Shown here piece by piece: positions 18,308 through 27,995 of a stretch of DNA of 56,353 bases. Position numbers and translations under genes: made by a program. The number at the start of each line of letters is the position of its first letter. The stretch's first letter is position 1. Source of the DNA: Nitrospira japonica (lineage in GTDB: Bacteria; Nitrospirota; Thermodesulfovibrionia; Thermodesulfovibrionales; SM23-35); the NCBI GenBank assembly GCA_020725385.1, contig DYFC01000031.1:1-56353 (forward strand), read 5' to 3'. The notes below the pieces were generated by a model. It worked only from the letters and a program-made list of their open reading frames with translations. It was not told the origin of the DNA and did no database searches.

Positions 18308-19126
18308 ATGAAGAAAGCATTATTTTTGATTCAAATAATAGCTGTTGTAATAATGCCGTTAATTTGTTATGCCCAATGTGTGACTCCTCCTGGCGGAATG
18401 GTGGGATGGTGGCCAGGTGATAGCAATGCAGATGATTTGATCGGAGGAAACAATGGGACTCTTATGAATGGTGCGACCTTTGCATCGGGTATGGTCAGCC
18501 AAGCATTTAGCTTTGATGGCGTAGATGATTACGTTAATATAGGTAATACTTCACAATTAAACCCTTCAACTATAACAGTAGATACGTGGTTTTACGCTAC
18601 AGATATTACAGGGCAGTTGTATCCTCCTCTTGTAAAGAAGAGTAGCGGCAATGATGGATATGCTCTTGAAATTGATCAAACTAATTTTCGCATCAGATTT
18701 TGGGTTTATATTACAGGCACAGGATGGGTATCAAGTGTAGCTGTACCAATTTCAACTAATACTTGGTATCATGTGGCAGGTACTTATGACGGCTCGAACA
18801 TAATAATTTATCTGAACGGTCAACCTCAAGGTTCTCCTGTAAATGTAAGCGGAACTATTGCCCCTTCACCTAGTCCTTTAAATATTGGGCGAGATCCGTT
18901 AAACACAAACCGTTTTTTTGAAGGACGCATAGATGAAGTAGAAATCTTCGAACGCGCTCTAAGTGCTCCGGAAATACTTCAAATTTATAATGCAGGAAGC
19001 GATGGTAAATGTAAATTTTCTACTGTAGTACCTGCGCTGAACGAATGGGGGATTATAATCTTTGTAGTTTTTTCAGGTCTTGGAGCAGTTTATCTAATGA
19101 GAAAAAAGCCGAATGAAAATATTTAA
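18308..19126 (+). CDS. Secreted LamG-domain protein with IPTL-CTERM-like C-terminal sorting signal
   Basis: This exported protein of about 272 residues starts MKKALFLIQIIAVVIMPLIC (signal peptide). It continues with a concanavalin-like LamG domain that opens with GMVGWWPGDSNADDLIGGN, contains WYHVAGTYDG and ends ...GRIDEVEIFERALSAPEI. The C-terminus VPALNEWGIIIFVVFSGLG...RKK matches the layout of IPTL-CTERM sorting signals: a (I/V)P-x-L-x-EWG motif, one membrane helix and a basic tail. These are processed by exosortase-type systems; no exosortase is in this window. An in-frame TTG at 18287 overlaps the AAGGAG box (18291-18296), so the ATG at 18308 is the start. A TTGACA at 18231 may belong to its promoter, but the -10 is unclear. 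Confidence 0.88.
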   Translation: MKKALFLIQIIAVVIMPLICYAQCVTPPGGMVGWWPGDSNADDLIGGNNGTLMNGATFASGMVSQAFSFDGVDDYVNIGNTSQLNPSTITVDTWFYATDITGQLYPPLVKKSSGNDGYALEIDQTNFRIRFWVYITGTGWVSSVAVPISTNTWYHVAGTYDGSNIIIYLNGQPQGSPVNVSGTIAPSPSPLNIGRDPLNTNRFFEGRIDEVEIFERALSAPEILQIYNAGSDGKCKFSTVVPALNEWGIIIFVVFSGLGAVYLMRKKPNENI

Positions 19127-19166
19127 TAAATAGAAGAGGTTATTTGTGCATGCTGCAGATGCCCTA

Positions 19167-19190
19167 AGCTCTTTGCTCCTTGCTCTTTGC
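19167..19190. repeat. Short tandem microrepeat (GCTCTTTGC-type)
   Basis: AGCTCTTTGCTCCTTGCTC followed by TTTGC is a degenerate tandem of a 7-8 base unit. A similar tract is found at 42882-42911. Its role is unknown. Confidence 0.5.
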
Positions 19191-19215
19191 TTTTAAATAC
19201 CTATCATAAATAAAA

Positions 19216-20571
19216 ATGGTAGATAAAAGGCGTGTAAGGTTATTAAGGAACGGCGAATTAATAAAAAATCCGGTTGTTCTCTGGATGAGCAGGGATCAGA
19301 GGACAAAAGATAACTGGGCTTTACTTTTTGCACAAGAAATAGCAATTAATAAAGCTGTACCATTGGCAGTTGTTTTCTGCTTGGCCCCCAAATTTCTTAA
19401 TGCTACTATCAGGCAGTATAGTTTTATGATTAAAGGATTGCAGGAAGTAGAAAAAACTCTAAAAAAAAAGAATATTCCGTTTTTTCTACTTAAAGGTAAT
19501 CCAGATGAAGAAATACCTGCATTTATAAAAAGACATAAGATTGGAGCTTTGGTATCTGACTTTAATCCATTAAATATAAGTAAAGCATGGAAAGAAGATG
19601 TAAGCAAAAATATTGATATTCCTTTTTATGAAGTAGATACCCATAACATAATTCCCTGTTGGATTGCTTCAAATAAACAAGAATATAGCGCCCGTACTTT
19701 AAGACCAAAAATTCATCTTTTATTGCCCGGGTTTTTAAAGGATTTTCCTTCTCTAAAAACACATCCATACGATTGGAATAAAAAGGTTGAAAAAACTGAT
19801 TGGGATGAATGTTTAAAAAACCTTGATGTTGACCGAACGATCAATGAGGTTGAATGGATAAAACCCGGTGAAAAAGCAGCTTTTAATGCTCTAAAGGAAT
19901 TTATAAATAATAGGTTCAATTTTTATTTTAAGCAAAGAAATGATCCTTCTGTTGATGGTCAATCCGATTTATCACCTTATATTCACTTCGGGCATATTTC
20001 ATCCCAGAGAATAGCTCTTGAAGCCTTAAAATCTTCGGTAGAACAAAATTCAAAGAAAGCTTTTCTTGAAGAACTTATTGTGCGTAAGGAACTTTCGGAT
20101 AATTTCTGCCTTTATAATAAAAACTACGATAATTTTGAGGGATTTCCTGAATGGGCAAAAAAAACTTTAAATGAACATGTAAAGGATAAACGAACCTATA
20201 TTTATACACTTGAGCAATATGAAAATGCTCTTACACATGATGAACTCTGGAACGCAGCACAAACGGAGATGGTAAAAAGAGGAAAGATGCACGGGTATAT
20301 GAGGATGTATTGGGCAAAAAAGATACTTGAGTGGACAGAATCTCCAGAAAAAGCGATGGAGATAGCAATTTATCTTAACGATAAATATGAGCTTGATGGT
20401 AGGGATCCGAATGGATACGCAGGAATAGCATGGAGCATTGGTGGTGTTCATGACAGGGCATGGAATGAGCGTCCAGTTTTCGGAAAGATACGTTATATGA
20501 GCTATAATGGTTGTAAGACAAAATTCGATATAAAAAGGTATGCAAATAAAGTTCGGTCTTATATTCCATAA
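19216..20571 (+). CDS. phr: Class II deoxyribodipyrimidine photolyase
   Basis: This flavoprotein uses blue light to split cyclobutane pyrimidine dimers. The class II signature is strong: NIIPCWIASNKQEYSARTLR in the antenna domain, SDLSPYIHFGHISSQRIAL, and the FAD/tryptophan-rich C-terminal part GYMRMYWAKKILEW, DPNGYAGIAWSIGG, HDRAWNERPVFGKIRYM. The length of 451 residues is normal. No Shine-Dalgarno precedes the ATG; a TATCAT at 19202-19207 sits 8 bases upstream, so a leaderless start is possible. A photolyase suggests that the organism or its ancestors meet sunlight. It stands alone between the LamG gene and dnaE. Confidence 0.95.
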   Translation: MVDKRRVRLLRNGELIKNPVVLWMSRDQRTKDNWALLFAQEIAINKAVPLAVVFCLAPKFLNATIRQYSFMIKGLQEVEKTLKKKNIPFFLLKGNPDEEIPAFIKRHKIGALVSDFNPLNISKAWKEDVSKNIDIPFYEVDTHNIIPCWIASNKQEYSARTLRPKIHLLLPGFLKDFPSLKTHPYDWNKKVEKTDWDECLKNLDVDRTINEVEWIKPGEKAAFNALKEFINNRFNFYFKQRNDPSVDGQSDLSPYIHFGHISSQRIALEALKSSVEQNSKKAFLEELIVRKELSDNFCLYNKNYDNFEGFPEWAKKTLNEHVKDKRTYIYTLEQYENALTHDELWNAAQTEMVKRGKMHGYMRMYWAKKILEWTESPEKAMEIAIYLNDKYELDGRDPNGYAGIAWSIGGVHDRAWNERPVFGKIRYMSYNGCKTKFDIKRYANKVRSYIP

Positions 20572-20683
20572 GTATTTTCATTATATTATCAGAATAATAT
20601 CAGGTCCACTAAAATTTCTTTATACGTGGAAAGTCCGAAATAGTTTAAATATTTTGTATTGGAGATTGGTTAAATATCGAACG

Positions 20684-20713
20684 TTGACTTAAAACTGCCT
20701 GTAAAGTTAATAT
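20684..20713 (+). promoter_or_regulatory. Sigma-70-type promoter abutting the dnaE start codon
   Basis: TTGACT (20684-20689), an 18-base spacer and TAATAT (20708-20713) are followed by six bases and then ATG at 20720. The expected start is the A of the ATG. There is no Shine-Dalgarno. Confidence 0.55.
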
Positions 20714-20719
20714 TTTTAT

Positions 20720-23700
20720 ATGCATCAACATTCAGATTATGTTCCCCTCCATCTGCATACTGAGTATAGCCTGCTTGATGGAGCAATCCGTATAAATGAG
20801 CTTATAGAACAGGCAATATTATATAAAATGCCTGCTGTTGCGATGACAGACCATGGTAATCTTTTTGGCGCCCTGGAATTTTATCGTCGCGCAACAAAAG
20901 CAGGCATAAAACCTATTATTGGCTGCGAGGTTTATATTGCTCCGGGCAGTCGTTTTGAGAAAAAACACGATAATGAGACGGATGAAGCATCTTTTCATCT
21001 AATACTTCTTGCAAAGGATAATAAAGGGTATAAAAATCTTGTTACCCTGGTAACAAGGGCATATACAGAAGGTTTTTATTATAAACCAAGAATAGATATA
21101 GACCTGCTAGAACAATATAGCGGTGGATTAATTGCACTTACTTCGTGTCTAAAAGGAGAAGTGCCTTTTTATTTGCAAAAAGGAATGCTTGATGTAGCAA
21201 GAGAGAGGGCACTTCGTTATAAGCATATTCTTGGTCCTGACAATTTTTATATAGAACTTCAGGACAATGGATTGCCGGAGCAGGAAGAAGTAAACAAAAA
21301 GCTTTTTGAACTTGCAAAAGAGTTGCACATTAAGATAGTCGCTACAAATGACTGCCATTACTTAAAAAGAGAAGACGCAAGGGCACATGAAGTGCTTTTA
21401 TGTATTCAGACCGGAACAACTATGTCCGATGCTAAAAGGATGAATTTTAGGTCAGATGGTTTTTATTTTAAATCTCCCCAGGAAATGAAAAGAGCTTTTA
21501 AAGATTTGCCAGAAGCATTATTAAATTCCCTTGCAATAGCCGAGATGTGTAATGTTGAATTCGAACTTGGTAGAAGTCTTTTGCCCTTATATGAACCTGA
21601 AAATGGCCAATCTCCTGATACGTTCCTTGATAAACTTGCATATGATGGATTGGTAAAAAGGATAGGTGCAAATCCAGATGAAATATATGTTGAAAGACTA
21701 AAAAGAGAACTCGAAATCATAAAAAAGATGGGATATTCATCTTATTTTCTAATAGTATGGGATTTTATAAGTTATGCAAAAAACAAGGGTATTCCGGTAG
21801 GGCCTGGAAGAGGCTCGGCAGCAGGAAGTCTCGTATCATATTGCATAGGAATAACAGATATAAATCCTGTTAAGTATAATTTGCTTTTTGAACGGTTTCT
21901 TAACCCCGAAAGAATAAGTATGCCTGATATTGATGTTGATTTCTGTAAAGACAGACGCGGAGAAGTAATTGATTATGTTTCAGCTAAATACGGTCAGGAC
22001 CATGTCGCTCAAATTATAACATTCGGAACAATGGCGGCAAAAGCAGCTATAAGGGATGTAGGCAGAGCTCTTGATTTTCCATATAATGAAGTAGATAAAA
22101 TTGCAAAACTTGTACCTAATGCTTTGAATATTACTATTCAGGAAGCTTTAAAAGTAGAACCTGAATTAAAAAAATTGTATACGGATAATCAGAAAATTAA
22201 AGAACTTATTGATATAGCGATGAGACTCGAGGGTCTTAGCAGACATGCATCTACACATGCAGCAGGTGTTGTTATTTCTCCTACTCCATTAACAGAATTT
22301 ACTCCACTTTATAAAAATCCCTCTGACGGTACGATAATGACTCAATTTGATATGAATTCTGTTGAAAAAATCGGATTGCTTAAATTTGATTTTCTTGGAT
22401 TAAAGACCCTGACAATAATTGAAAAGACCGTCAAATACATTAAAGAAAACGGTAAAGAATTTTCTTTGAGTGAAATATCTCTCGATGATAAAAAAACGTA
22501 TGAACTTCTTAGTTCAGGTAATACAACAGGAATATTTCAGCTTGAAAGCGCAGGTATGAGAGATGTTCTTGTTAAGATGACTCCTGACAGATTTGAAGAT
22601 CTTATAGCAATAGTTGCTTTATATCGGCCCGGACCTATTGGAAGTGGAATGATTGACGATTTCATTAAAAGAAAAAAGGGATTTGTACCTGTTAAATATG
22701 ACCTGCCTCAGCTAAAGGAGATTCTTGATGAATCATATGGAATTATTCTTTATCAGGAACAGGTAATGAGAATAGCGAATAAACTCGCAAACTTTACAAT
22801 GGGGCAAGCTGATATTTTAAGAAAAGCAATGGGTAAGAAAAAACCCGAAGAAATGGAGAAGCTCAAAGAAGTCTTTATACAGGGAGCTATTTCAAACGGA
22901 ATTCCTGAGAAAAAAGCAAAAAAGATTTTCGACCTTATGGAGTTTTTTGCAGAATATGGTTTTAATAAATCACACTCTGCTGCTTATGCTTATATAGCTT
23001 TTCAGACAGCTTATCTAAAAGCCCATTACCCTGTTGAATTTATGGCTGCAACATTAAGCGCTGACATGGACAATACTGATAAAATTGTAAAAACAATAAC
23101 AGGCTGCAGGGAAATGGGGATAGAAATATTACCTCCTGATATAAACCTCTCAGGTAAAGAATTTAAGGTTATAGGCAATTCTATAAGGTTCGGACTCGAA
23201 GCAGTAAAAGGCGCGGGTTCTGCTGCGATTGAATCTATTATTGAATCAAGAAAAAATGGAGGTCCATTTAAATCAATTGATGATTTTCTACAGAGGATTG
23301 ATCAGAGGAAAGTAAATAAAAAAGTTGTAGAGAGTTTAATTAAAGCCGGAGCATTTGATTCACTTAATATTACAAGGCTCGGTGCTATGGAGCTTGCAGG
23401 TAGCATAATTAATTGTTCTTCAAAAGGACAGGCGAGTTTGCTCGGACAACAAAGTTTTTTAAATGAGGATTTTTTAGAATTTCAATCTGAACTCAAAGAA
23501 TGGAGCAGGGAAGAAATACTAAGGAATGAAAAAGAATCATTAGGCTTTTATATATCAGGACATCCACTCGACAAATACGAAAAAGTACTTAAAAGAATAG
23601 GCGCGGTTAAATCATCTAATTTAGATGATTTAACCGATAATTCAGATATTATAGTAGCAGGAATATTAACAGGTATCCGTAAAATACAAACGAGAACAAA

Positions 23701-24136
23701 ATCAGAAATAATGGCTTATTGTACTCTTGAAGATCCGGATGGACACATAGAAGTAATAGTATTTCCCGACCTTTTCAGGAAGAAATTAAATATAATCAAA
23801 AAAGATGAACCTCTAATTGTAAAAGGTACTGTTGACAAAACTGAAAAGGGAATTAAAATAAAAGCTACAGAGATAAATAATCTGGATACATTGAATGAAG
23901 AATCAATACAGAAAGTTGAAATAAATTTGAAAGTTCCCTTTGAACATAAATCTGATATGCTTTCCCTTAAGTCAATTCTTGAATCAGATTCAAAAGGTAA
24001 GTATCCTATTTTTATTCGTTTATTTTATAAGAATACCGAAGTTCTAATAGAAACCGAGTTTAAGATATCTTGTGAAGAATCTATATTAAAAAGAATTGAA
24101 GAAATTACAGGAAAAGGAGAAGTAATATTTAAGTGA
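20720..24136 (+). CDS. dnaE: DNA polymerase III alpha subunit
   Basis: This is the replicative polymerase catalytic subunit, 1138 residues, DnaE1-type. An N-terminal PHP domain begins [14 protein letters not shown] and holds [12 protein letters not shown]. The palm has catalytic Asp403 and Asp405 in MPDIDVDF plus [16 protein letters not shown]. The fingers region contains [14 protein letters not shown] and YQEQVMRIA. After the helix-hairpin-helix region there is an OB domain ([20 protein letters not shown]). The C-terminus is short. The last codons overlap the GTG start of accA by 4 bp. A perfect 33-nt palindrome is embedded in the coding sequence at 23604-23636, just before the OB domain. 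The gene appears to be read from a promoter that leaves no 5' leader. Confidence 0.97.
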   Translation: MHQHSDYVPLHLHTEYSLLDGAIRINELIEQAILYKMPAVAMTDHGNLFGALEFYRRATKAGIKPIIGCEVYIAPGSRFEKKHDNETDEASFHLILLAKDNKGYKNLVTLVTRAYTEGFYYKPRIDIDLLEQYSGGLIALTSCLKGEVPFYLQKGMLDVARERALRYKHILGPDNFYIELQDNGLPEQEEVNKKLFELAKELHIKIVATNDCHYLKREDARAHEVLLCIQTGTTMSDAKRMNFRSDGFYFKSPQEMKRAFKDLPEALLNSLAIAEMCNVEFELGRSLLPLYEPENGQSPDTFLDKLAYDGLVKRIGANPDEIYVERLKRELEIIKKMGYSSYFLIVWDFISYAKNKGIPVGPGRGSAAGSLVSYCIGITDINPVKYNLLFERFLNPERISMPDIDVDFCKDRRGEVIDYVSAKYGQDHVAQIITFGTMAAKAAIRDVGRALDFPYNEVDKIAKLVPNALNITIQEALKVEPELKKLYTDNQKIKELIDIAMRLEGLSRHASTHAAGVVISPTPLTEFTPLYKNPSDGTIMTQFDMNSVEKIGLLKFDFLGLKTLTIIEKTVKYIKENGKEFSLSEISLDDKKTYELLSSGNTTGIFQLESAGMRDVLVKMTPDRFEDLIAIVALYRPGPIGSGMIDDFIKRKKGFVPVKYDLPQLKEILDESYGIILYQEQVMRIANKLANFTMGQADILRKAMGKKKPEEMEKLKEVFIQGAISNGIPEKKAKKIFDLMEFFAEYGFNKSHSAAYAYIAFQTAYLKAHYPVEFMAATLSADMDNTDKIVKTITGCREMGIEILPPDINLSGKEFKVIGNSIRFGLEAVKGAGSAAIESIIESRKNGGPFKSIDDFLQRIDQRKVNKKVVESLIKAGAFDSLNITRLGAMELAGSIINCSSKGQASLLGQQSFLNEDFLEFQSELKEWSREEILRNEKESLGFYISGHPLDKYEKVLKRIGAVKSSNLDDLTDNSDIIVAGILTGIRKIQTRTKSEIMAYCTLEDPDGHIEVIVFPDLFRKKLNIIKKDEPLIVKGTVDKTEKGIKIKATEINNLDTLNEESIQKVEINLKVPFEHKSDMLSLKSILESDSKGKYPIFIRLFYKNTEVLIETEFKISCEESILKRIEEITGKGEVIFK
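23604..23636. repeat. Perfect 33-nt palindrome inside dnaE
   Basis: CGGTTAAATCATCTAA (23604-23619), one central T, and its exact reverse complement (23621-23636) form a 16-bp palindrome within codons for [11 protein letters not shown]. Confidence 0.9.
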
Positions 24137-25116
24137 TAAGATATTATCTTGAATTTGAAAAACCACTTGAAGAGCTTGAAACAAAAATCGATGAATTGAA
24201 GAGAATTTCAGACAGCAAAGACATAGATATATCCGAGGATATAAAAAAGCTTGAGAAAAAAGTTCAGAATATGAGATCTGAGATTTTTTCTTCTTTAACT
24301 CCCTGGCAAAAAACTCTTATAGCCAGACATCCTGACAGACCTTATACACTTGACTATATCAAAATGATGACCACAGATTTTATTGAAATACATGGTGATA
24401 GAAAATTTTTAGATGATCCTGCAATAGTCGCAGGAATCGCAAAAATTAATGAAATTCCTGTCGTAATTATTGGGCATCAAAAAGGTAGAGGGACAAAAGA
24501 AAGGATATACCGCAATTTTGGTCAACCGCATCCTGAAGGTTATAGAAAAGCTTTAAGAGTAATGCAACTCGCTGAAAAATTCAAAAAACCGGTAATTACT
24601 TTTATTGACACACCCGGTGCATATCCCGGTATAGGCGCTGAAGAAAGAGGTCAGGCAGAGGCAATAGCAATGAATCTTATGGAAATGTCGAGATTGAAAA
24701 CGCCGATCATTTCTATAGTTATTGGAGAAGGTGGCAGCGGTGGTGCTCTTGCTCTCGGAGTAGCCGACAGGCTTTTTATGCTCGAGCATTCATGCTATTC
24801 TGTAATTTCTCCGGAGGGTTGTGCTGCAATTTTATGGAAGAAAGAAAGTAATGAACTTAAAACAAGTGATTTTTCAAAGGCAGCAGAAGCATTAAGGCTG
24901 ACTTCGCAGGATTTGTTTGATTTTAAGATTATAGACGGTATAATTCCGGAACCATCAGGAGGAGCTCATAGAAACCCTGAGTCAATGGCAGAATCTATCT
25001 CCGGAGTAATTGTTACTTCTATTGAAGAACTGAGAGCTAAGTCGATAAACAAGCTTGTAGAAGAACGATATAAAAGATACAGGAAAATAGGCAGTTTTTT
25101 TGAGTCAAAGAAATAA
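24133..25116 (+). CDS. accA: Acetyl-CoA carboxylase carboxyltransferase subunit alpha
   Basis: With AccD this subunit transfers the carboxyl group from biotin to acetyl-CoA, giving malonyl-CoA for fatty acid synthesis. At 327 residues it is normal in size. It starts with the coiled helix [19 protein letters not shown]. The crotonase-like core has [33 protein letters not shown] and the oxyanion-hole segment [20 protein letters not shown], followed by [15 protein letters not shown]. The start is a GTG that overlaps the dnaE stop (GTGA), so it is translationally coupled to dnaE. A dnaE-accA order is common in Gram-negative bacteria. Confidence 0.96.
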   Translation: MIRYYLEFEKPLEELETKIDELKRISDSKDIDISEDIKKLEKKVQNMRSEIFSSLTPWQKTLIARHPDRPYTLDYIKMMTTDFIEIHGDRKFLDDPAIVAGIAKINEIPVVIIGHQKGRGTKERIYRNFGQPHPEGYRKALRVMQLAEKFKKPVITFIDTPGAYPGIGAEERGQAEAIAMNLMEMSRLKTPIISIVIGEGGSGGALALGVADRLFMLEHSCYSVISPEGCAAILWKKESNELKTSDFSKAAEALRLTSQDLFDFKIIDGIIPEPSGGAHRNPESMAESISGVIVTSIEELRAKSINKLVEERYKRYRKIGSFFESKK

Positions 25117-25117
25117 A

Positions 25118-25306
25118 TTACTTTGTATTTATTACTGCAATAAAACCGTAACTACGAAGAAAAAATTTTAAGCATTCCTTGTCCCAGAACGTCATATATT
25201 TTTCACCTTGTGGATCAGGTTCTAAAATATTACCACTTGTGAGTTTTGCCGGTACTACATAAATACCATTTTTTTCTTTGACAGATATTTCTTTTTTCTG
25301 TCCCAT
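25118..25306 (-). CDS. Small protein of unknown function (62 aa)
   Basis: This short gene is convergent with accA and its stop lies 1 bp from that of accA. The ATG at 25306 has GGAGG 5 bases upstream; an in-frame TTG overlaps that ribosome site and is rejected. The protein starts MGQKKEISVKEKNGIYVVPA and ends ...LKFFLRSYGFIAVINTK, with no signal peptide, cysteine cluster or known motif apart from one Cys. It is too short to classify. The strong ribosome site and the balanced composition support a real gene. Confidence 0.7.
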   Translation of the reverse strand: MGQKKEISVKEKNGIYVVPAKLTSGNILEPDPQGEKYMTFWDKECLKFFLRSYGFIAVINTK

Positions 25307-25538
25307 TTTATCCTCCAATAAATATTAAGCAAGAAAAATGCCCGATAATTGAAAAACTGTATAATATAAAAAGTTAATGAAAACAATAAGTTATATGAAA
25401 TTAAAGTTAATCACTTATAAATTAAAGATGTAATTCTTTTCCAAATATGTTAAATTTAAGCATGATATTACAAGTATTACATAATAGTAAATGATATAAA
25501 AAATCTATCTCCAAAAAATGTTGTAAAAGGAGGTATGA

Positions 25539-25763
25539 ATGGGCATAGTTTTTATAGATACCACCGGATTGAAATGTCCACAACCAATTCTAAAAATAGC
25601 TGCTAAATCTCCTGATATGCAGCCGGGGGATATACTTGAGGTACTCGGAGATTGTCCTACATTTGAAAGAGATATTAAAGCATGGTGCAAACGTCTAAAA
25701 AAAACTTTAATATTTATCAGAGATGAAGGTTCCAATAGAAAGAGGTGCCAGATTAAGTTTTAA
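25539..25763 (+). CDS. TusA/SirA-family sulfur carrier protein
   Basis: This 74-residue protein has the family hallmark DTTGLKCPQPILKI, with the sulfur-carrying Cys13 in CPxP, followed by GDILEVLGDCPTFERDIKAWCKR. AAAGGAGG lies a few bases before the ATG; the out-of-frame ATG 4 bases upstream is not used. TusA-like proteins relay persulfide sulfur for tRNA thiolation, molybdenum cofactor or dissimilatory sulfur metabolism. Without neighbours such as dsrE or rhodanese genes the pathway is open. It carries two further cysteines (Cys in LGDCPTF and AWCKR), the first common in the YedF-like branch. Confidence 0.88.
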   Translation: MGIVFIDTTGLKCPQPILKIAAKSPDMQPGDILEVLGDCPTFERDIKAWCKRLKKTLIFIRDEGSNRKRCQIKF

Positions 25764-25973
25764 GTTTCTGTATCAAAATTCTCACCATGAGAAAGATTTG
25801 TCAGGAATTGAGAAATCAAAATTCATGTCAGGTTTATGTCTTTTTTATAAAAACTCATATCTTATTCATTAATTCTTAGGTTTTGATTTATAACCCCTTT
25901 AAAACAATTAGTTATGGTTGCATATGATTGAGCAAAAGTATTTTTTATAAGATTAGTCTATATATTGAAAAAT

Positions 25974-25989
25974 TGGCATTATAATTGCA
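25974..25989 (+). promoter_or_regulatory. Sigma-54-type (-24/-12) promoter of a structured RNA
   Basis: TGGCATTATAATTGCA matches the consensus TGGCACG-N4-TTGCW, with GG at 25975-25976 and GC at 25987-25988, exactly 12 bases apart. Transcription is expected at about 26000, 11 bases before the start of the RNA stem. It overlaps a TATAAT at 25980-25985, but no -35 sits at the right distance. Confidence 0.65.
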
Positions 25990-25999
25990 AAAATAATTT

Positions 26000-26138
26000 T
26001 AGAGGCATTTAAAGTGAGCTTGAAGCTGCCGCTTAGCGACCTTGAGCGGATTGATTGAAAATCAAGGCTGAAAGGGAAGGTCTTTCGTAAGAACTATCGT
26101 ACAGATAGTGGTAAAAGGGCTTCAAGCTCACTTTTTTA
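26000..26138 (+). ncRNA. Candidate structured noncoding RNA with integral terminator
   Basis: A perfect 16-bp closing helix joins AAAGTGAGCTTGAAGC (26011-26026) to 26119-26134 and runs into a T7 tract, so the helix is also an intrinsic terminator. Inside are several possible hairpins: CCGCT/AGCGG (26029-26033/26045-26049), TTGAT/ATCAA (26051-26055/26061-26065), TCTT/AAGA (26081-26084/26089-26092) and ACTATC/GATAGT (26093-26098/26104-26109). GACC/GGTC (26038-26041/26079-26082) is an alternative long-range pair. There is no ATG in the insert. A -24/-12 promoter lies immediately upstream. I do not recognise the family: it does not look like 6S, SRP, tmRNA, RNase P or a riboswitch I know. The closing helix and T-run are visible directly; function is unknown. 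Confidence 0.7.
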
Positions 26139-26213
26139 TTTAAAATAAATATTGCTATGGATTTAAGTAGTAATGTTATTATCAAATATAAAACTATTAA
26201 ATAATGTTACGAC

Positions 26214-27995
26214 ATGGAAATGAAAATCTCTGATATCCCGACAAATCCCGGCATTTATATATTTAAAAATGATAAAGAACAGGTGCTTTATGTTGGTAAG
26301 GCAAAAAATCTCAGAAACAGAATCAAAAGCTATTTCAATAAGTCATCAATAGATTCGAGAAAATCCGCCCTTGTAAAAGAAACCAAAGATATAAGCTATA
26401 TTGTAACTGACAATGAGCTTGAAGCATTTGTTCTCGAAGCAAATTTGATAAAACAGCATAAACCAAAATTTAATATTATCCTTAGAGATGATAAGAACTA
26501 CCCTTACATAAAACTTACAATTAATGAAGAATGGCCCCGTCTTGAGGTTGTAAGGCGGTTTGTAAAAGATGGTGCATTATATTTTGGTCCTTATGTTCCT
26601 GCCGGGGCTATGTGGGATACTATTGATTTCATACGGAAGAACTTTCAAATAAGGGATTGCTCGGTTGAATTTAAAGATAATATGAAGCCATGTCTTCAAT
26701 ATCAGATTGGTAGATGTTCTGCGCCATGTGCAGGAATGATAACAAGGAATGAATATATGAAGACAATAAACAATGTTAAGCTATTTCTTAATGGAGAAAG
26801 AAAAAGCCTTATAGGAAATCTTAGAAAAAAAATGATCGAACTTTCCAAACAGATGAAGTTTGAGGAAGCAGCAATTATAAGGGATAAAATCAATTCAATT
26901 GAGAAAACATGGGAATCACAGAAAATAGTTTCACCTGGAATGGAAGATATTGATATTATCGGTATATATAGGGGTGAAAATGGGACAGCATTCAAAGTAT
27001 TATTTCTTAGAAAAGGTTTGATGATTGGTTCAAAAGATTATTTTATTAAAGACTCACAGAGTTTAAGCAATAAAGAATTAATTCAATCATTTATTATTCA
27101 GTTTTATTCAAAAGATATTCTTCCCGCAAAAGAAATAATTGTTGAAGTCCTGCCAGAAAACGTAAAATCAATCGAAAAATGGCTTAAATCTAAAAGTGGA
27201 GAGAATGTAAGAATTCTCATGCCTGATGCGGATAGAAAAAAAGAGCTCGTGAATATGGCATCGGAGAATGCGAAATATCTTTATAACTCAAAATCAGGCT
27301 ATAACGTTGAACAGACTTTGCAAGAGTTAATGAAAAGATTAAATATTGTAGAAGTGCCTCAATATATTGGTGCTTTTGATATATCAAATATTTCAGGAAA
27401 TGAAGCTGTTGGGTCTTTTATTGTATGGGCTAAAGGGGAATTTAGAAAAGAAATGTATAGAAGACTTAAGATAAAAACTGTCCATCAGGTTGATGATTAT
27501 GCCATGATGAGAGAAGTTTTAGGAAGAGTAATCAATAATCTTGAAGGTAATGTGCCTGATTTAATAATAATAGACGGCGGTAGAGGACATCTTGAGACAG
27601 CCTGTAGAGTTTTTGAAGAAAATCAGGATATTTTGAAGAAAAAACCCTTTATAATAAGTATAGCCAAAAAACCTGATAGAGTCTTCCTGCCCTTATCAGA
27701 TGTTGTAATTGATCTTGAAGACAGAAGTCCATCTTCATTACTCATGAAAAGTATAAGAGATGAAGCACACAGGTTTGCTATAAGTTATCATAGAAAGCTC
27801 AGAGGAGAGGAGATGTTGCGTTCTCCCCTTGAAAGTTTAAAAGGTATTGGCAAAAAAAGGAGACTTGAACTTTTGAGGAGTTTTGGTAGTATAAAAAGAA
27901 TAAGAGATGCAACTATTGAAGAGATAGCTCATTTAAAAGGGTTCAATAGAAAACTTGCTGAAGAAATTAAACAAAATATAGGGAGGACGGAATGA
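26214..27995 (+). CDS. uvrC: UvrABC system subunit C
   Basis: UvrC makes the dual incision in nucleotide excision repair. It has 593 residues. The N-terminal GIY-YIG nuclease is PGIYIFKNDKEQVLYVGKAK with LRNRIKSYF. A UVR motif sits near FEEAAIIRDKINSIEK. The C-terminal RNase H-like nuclease includes GAFDISNISG, IIDGGRGH and RDEAHRFAI. Tandem helix-hairpin-helix motifs end the protein (LKGIGKKRRLELLRSFG, AHLKGFNRKLAEEI). Four cysteines near CLQYQIGRCSAPC fit the Fe-S-containing UvrC type. The last four bases overlap the next ATG, so it heads a three-gene operon. Confidence 0.97.
   Translation: MEMKISDIPTNPGIYIFKNDKEQVLYVGKAKNLRNRIKSYFNKSSIDSRKSALVKETKDISYIVTDNELEAFVLEANLIKQHKPKFNIILRDDKNYPYIKLTINEEWPRLEVVRRFVKDGALYFGPYVPAGAMWDTIDFIRKNFQIRDCSVEFKDNMKPCLQYQIGRCSAPCAGMITRNEYMKTINNVKLFLNGERKSLIGNLRKKMIELSKQMKFEEAAIIRDKINSIEKTWESQKIVSPGMEDIDIIGIYRGENGTAFKVLFLRKGLMIGSKDYFIKDSQSLSNKELIQSFIIQFYSKDILPAKEIIVEVLPENVKSIEKWLKSKSGENVRILMPDADRKKELVNMASENAKYLYNSKSGYNVEQTLQELMKRLNIVEVPQYIGAFDISNISGNEAVGSFIVWAKGEFRKEMYRRLKIKTVHQVDDYAMMREVLGRVINNLEGNVPDLIIIDGGRGHLETACRVFEENQDILKKKPFIISIAKKPDRVFLPLSDVVIDLEDRSPSSLLMKSIRDEAHRFAISYHRKLRGEEMLRSPLESLKGIGKKRRLELLRSFGSIKRIRDATIEEIAHLKGFNRKLAEEIKQNIGRTE

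Noticed and set aside
26011..26134. Tentative reading of the structured RNA as a known class (6S, SRP, tmRNA, RNase P, T-box, glycine or c-di-GMP riboswitch)
   Set aside because: None of the conserved sequence blocks of these classes is visible and the gene lies 75 bp before uvrC behind its own terminator, so it is not a cis-leader.
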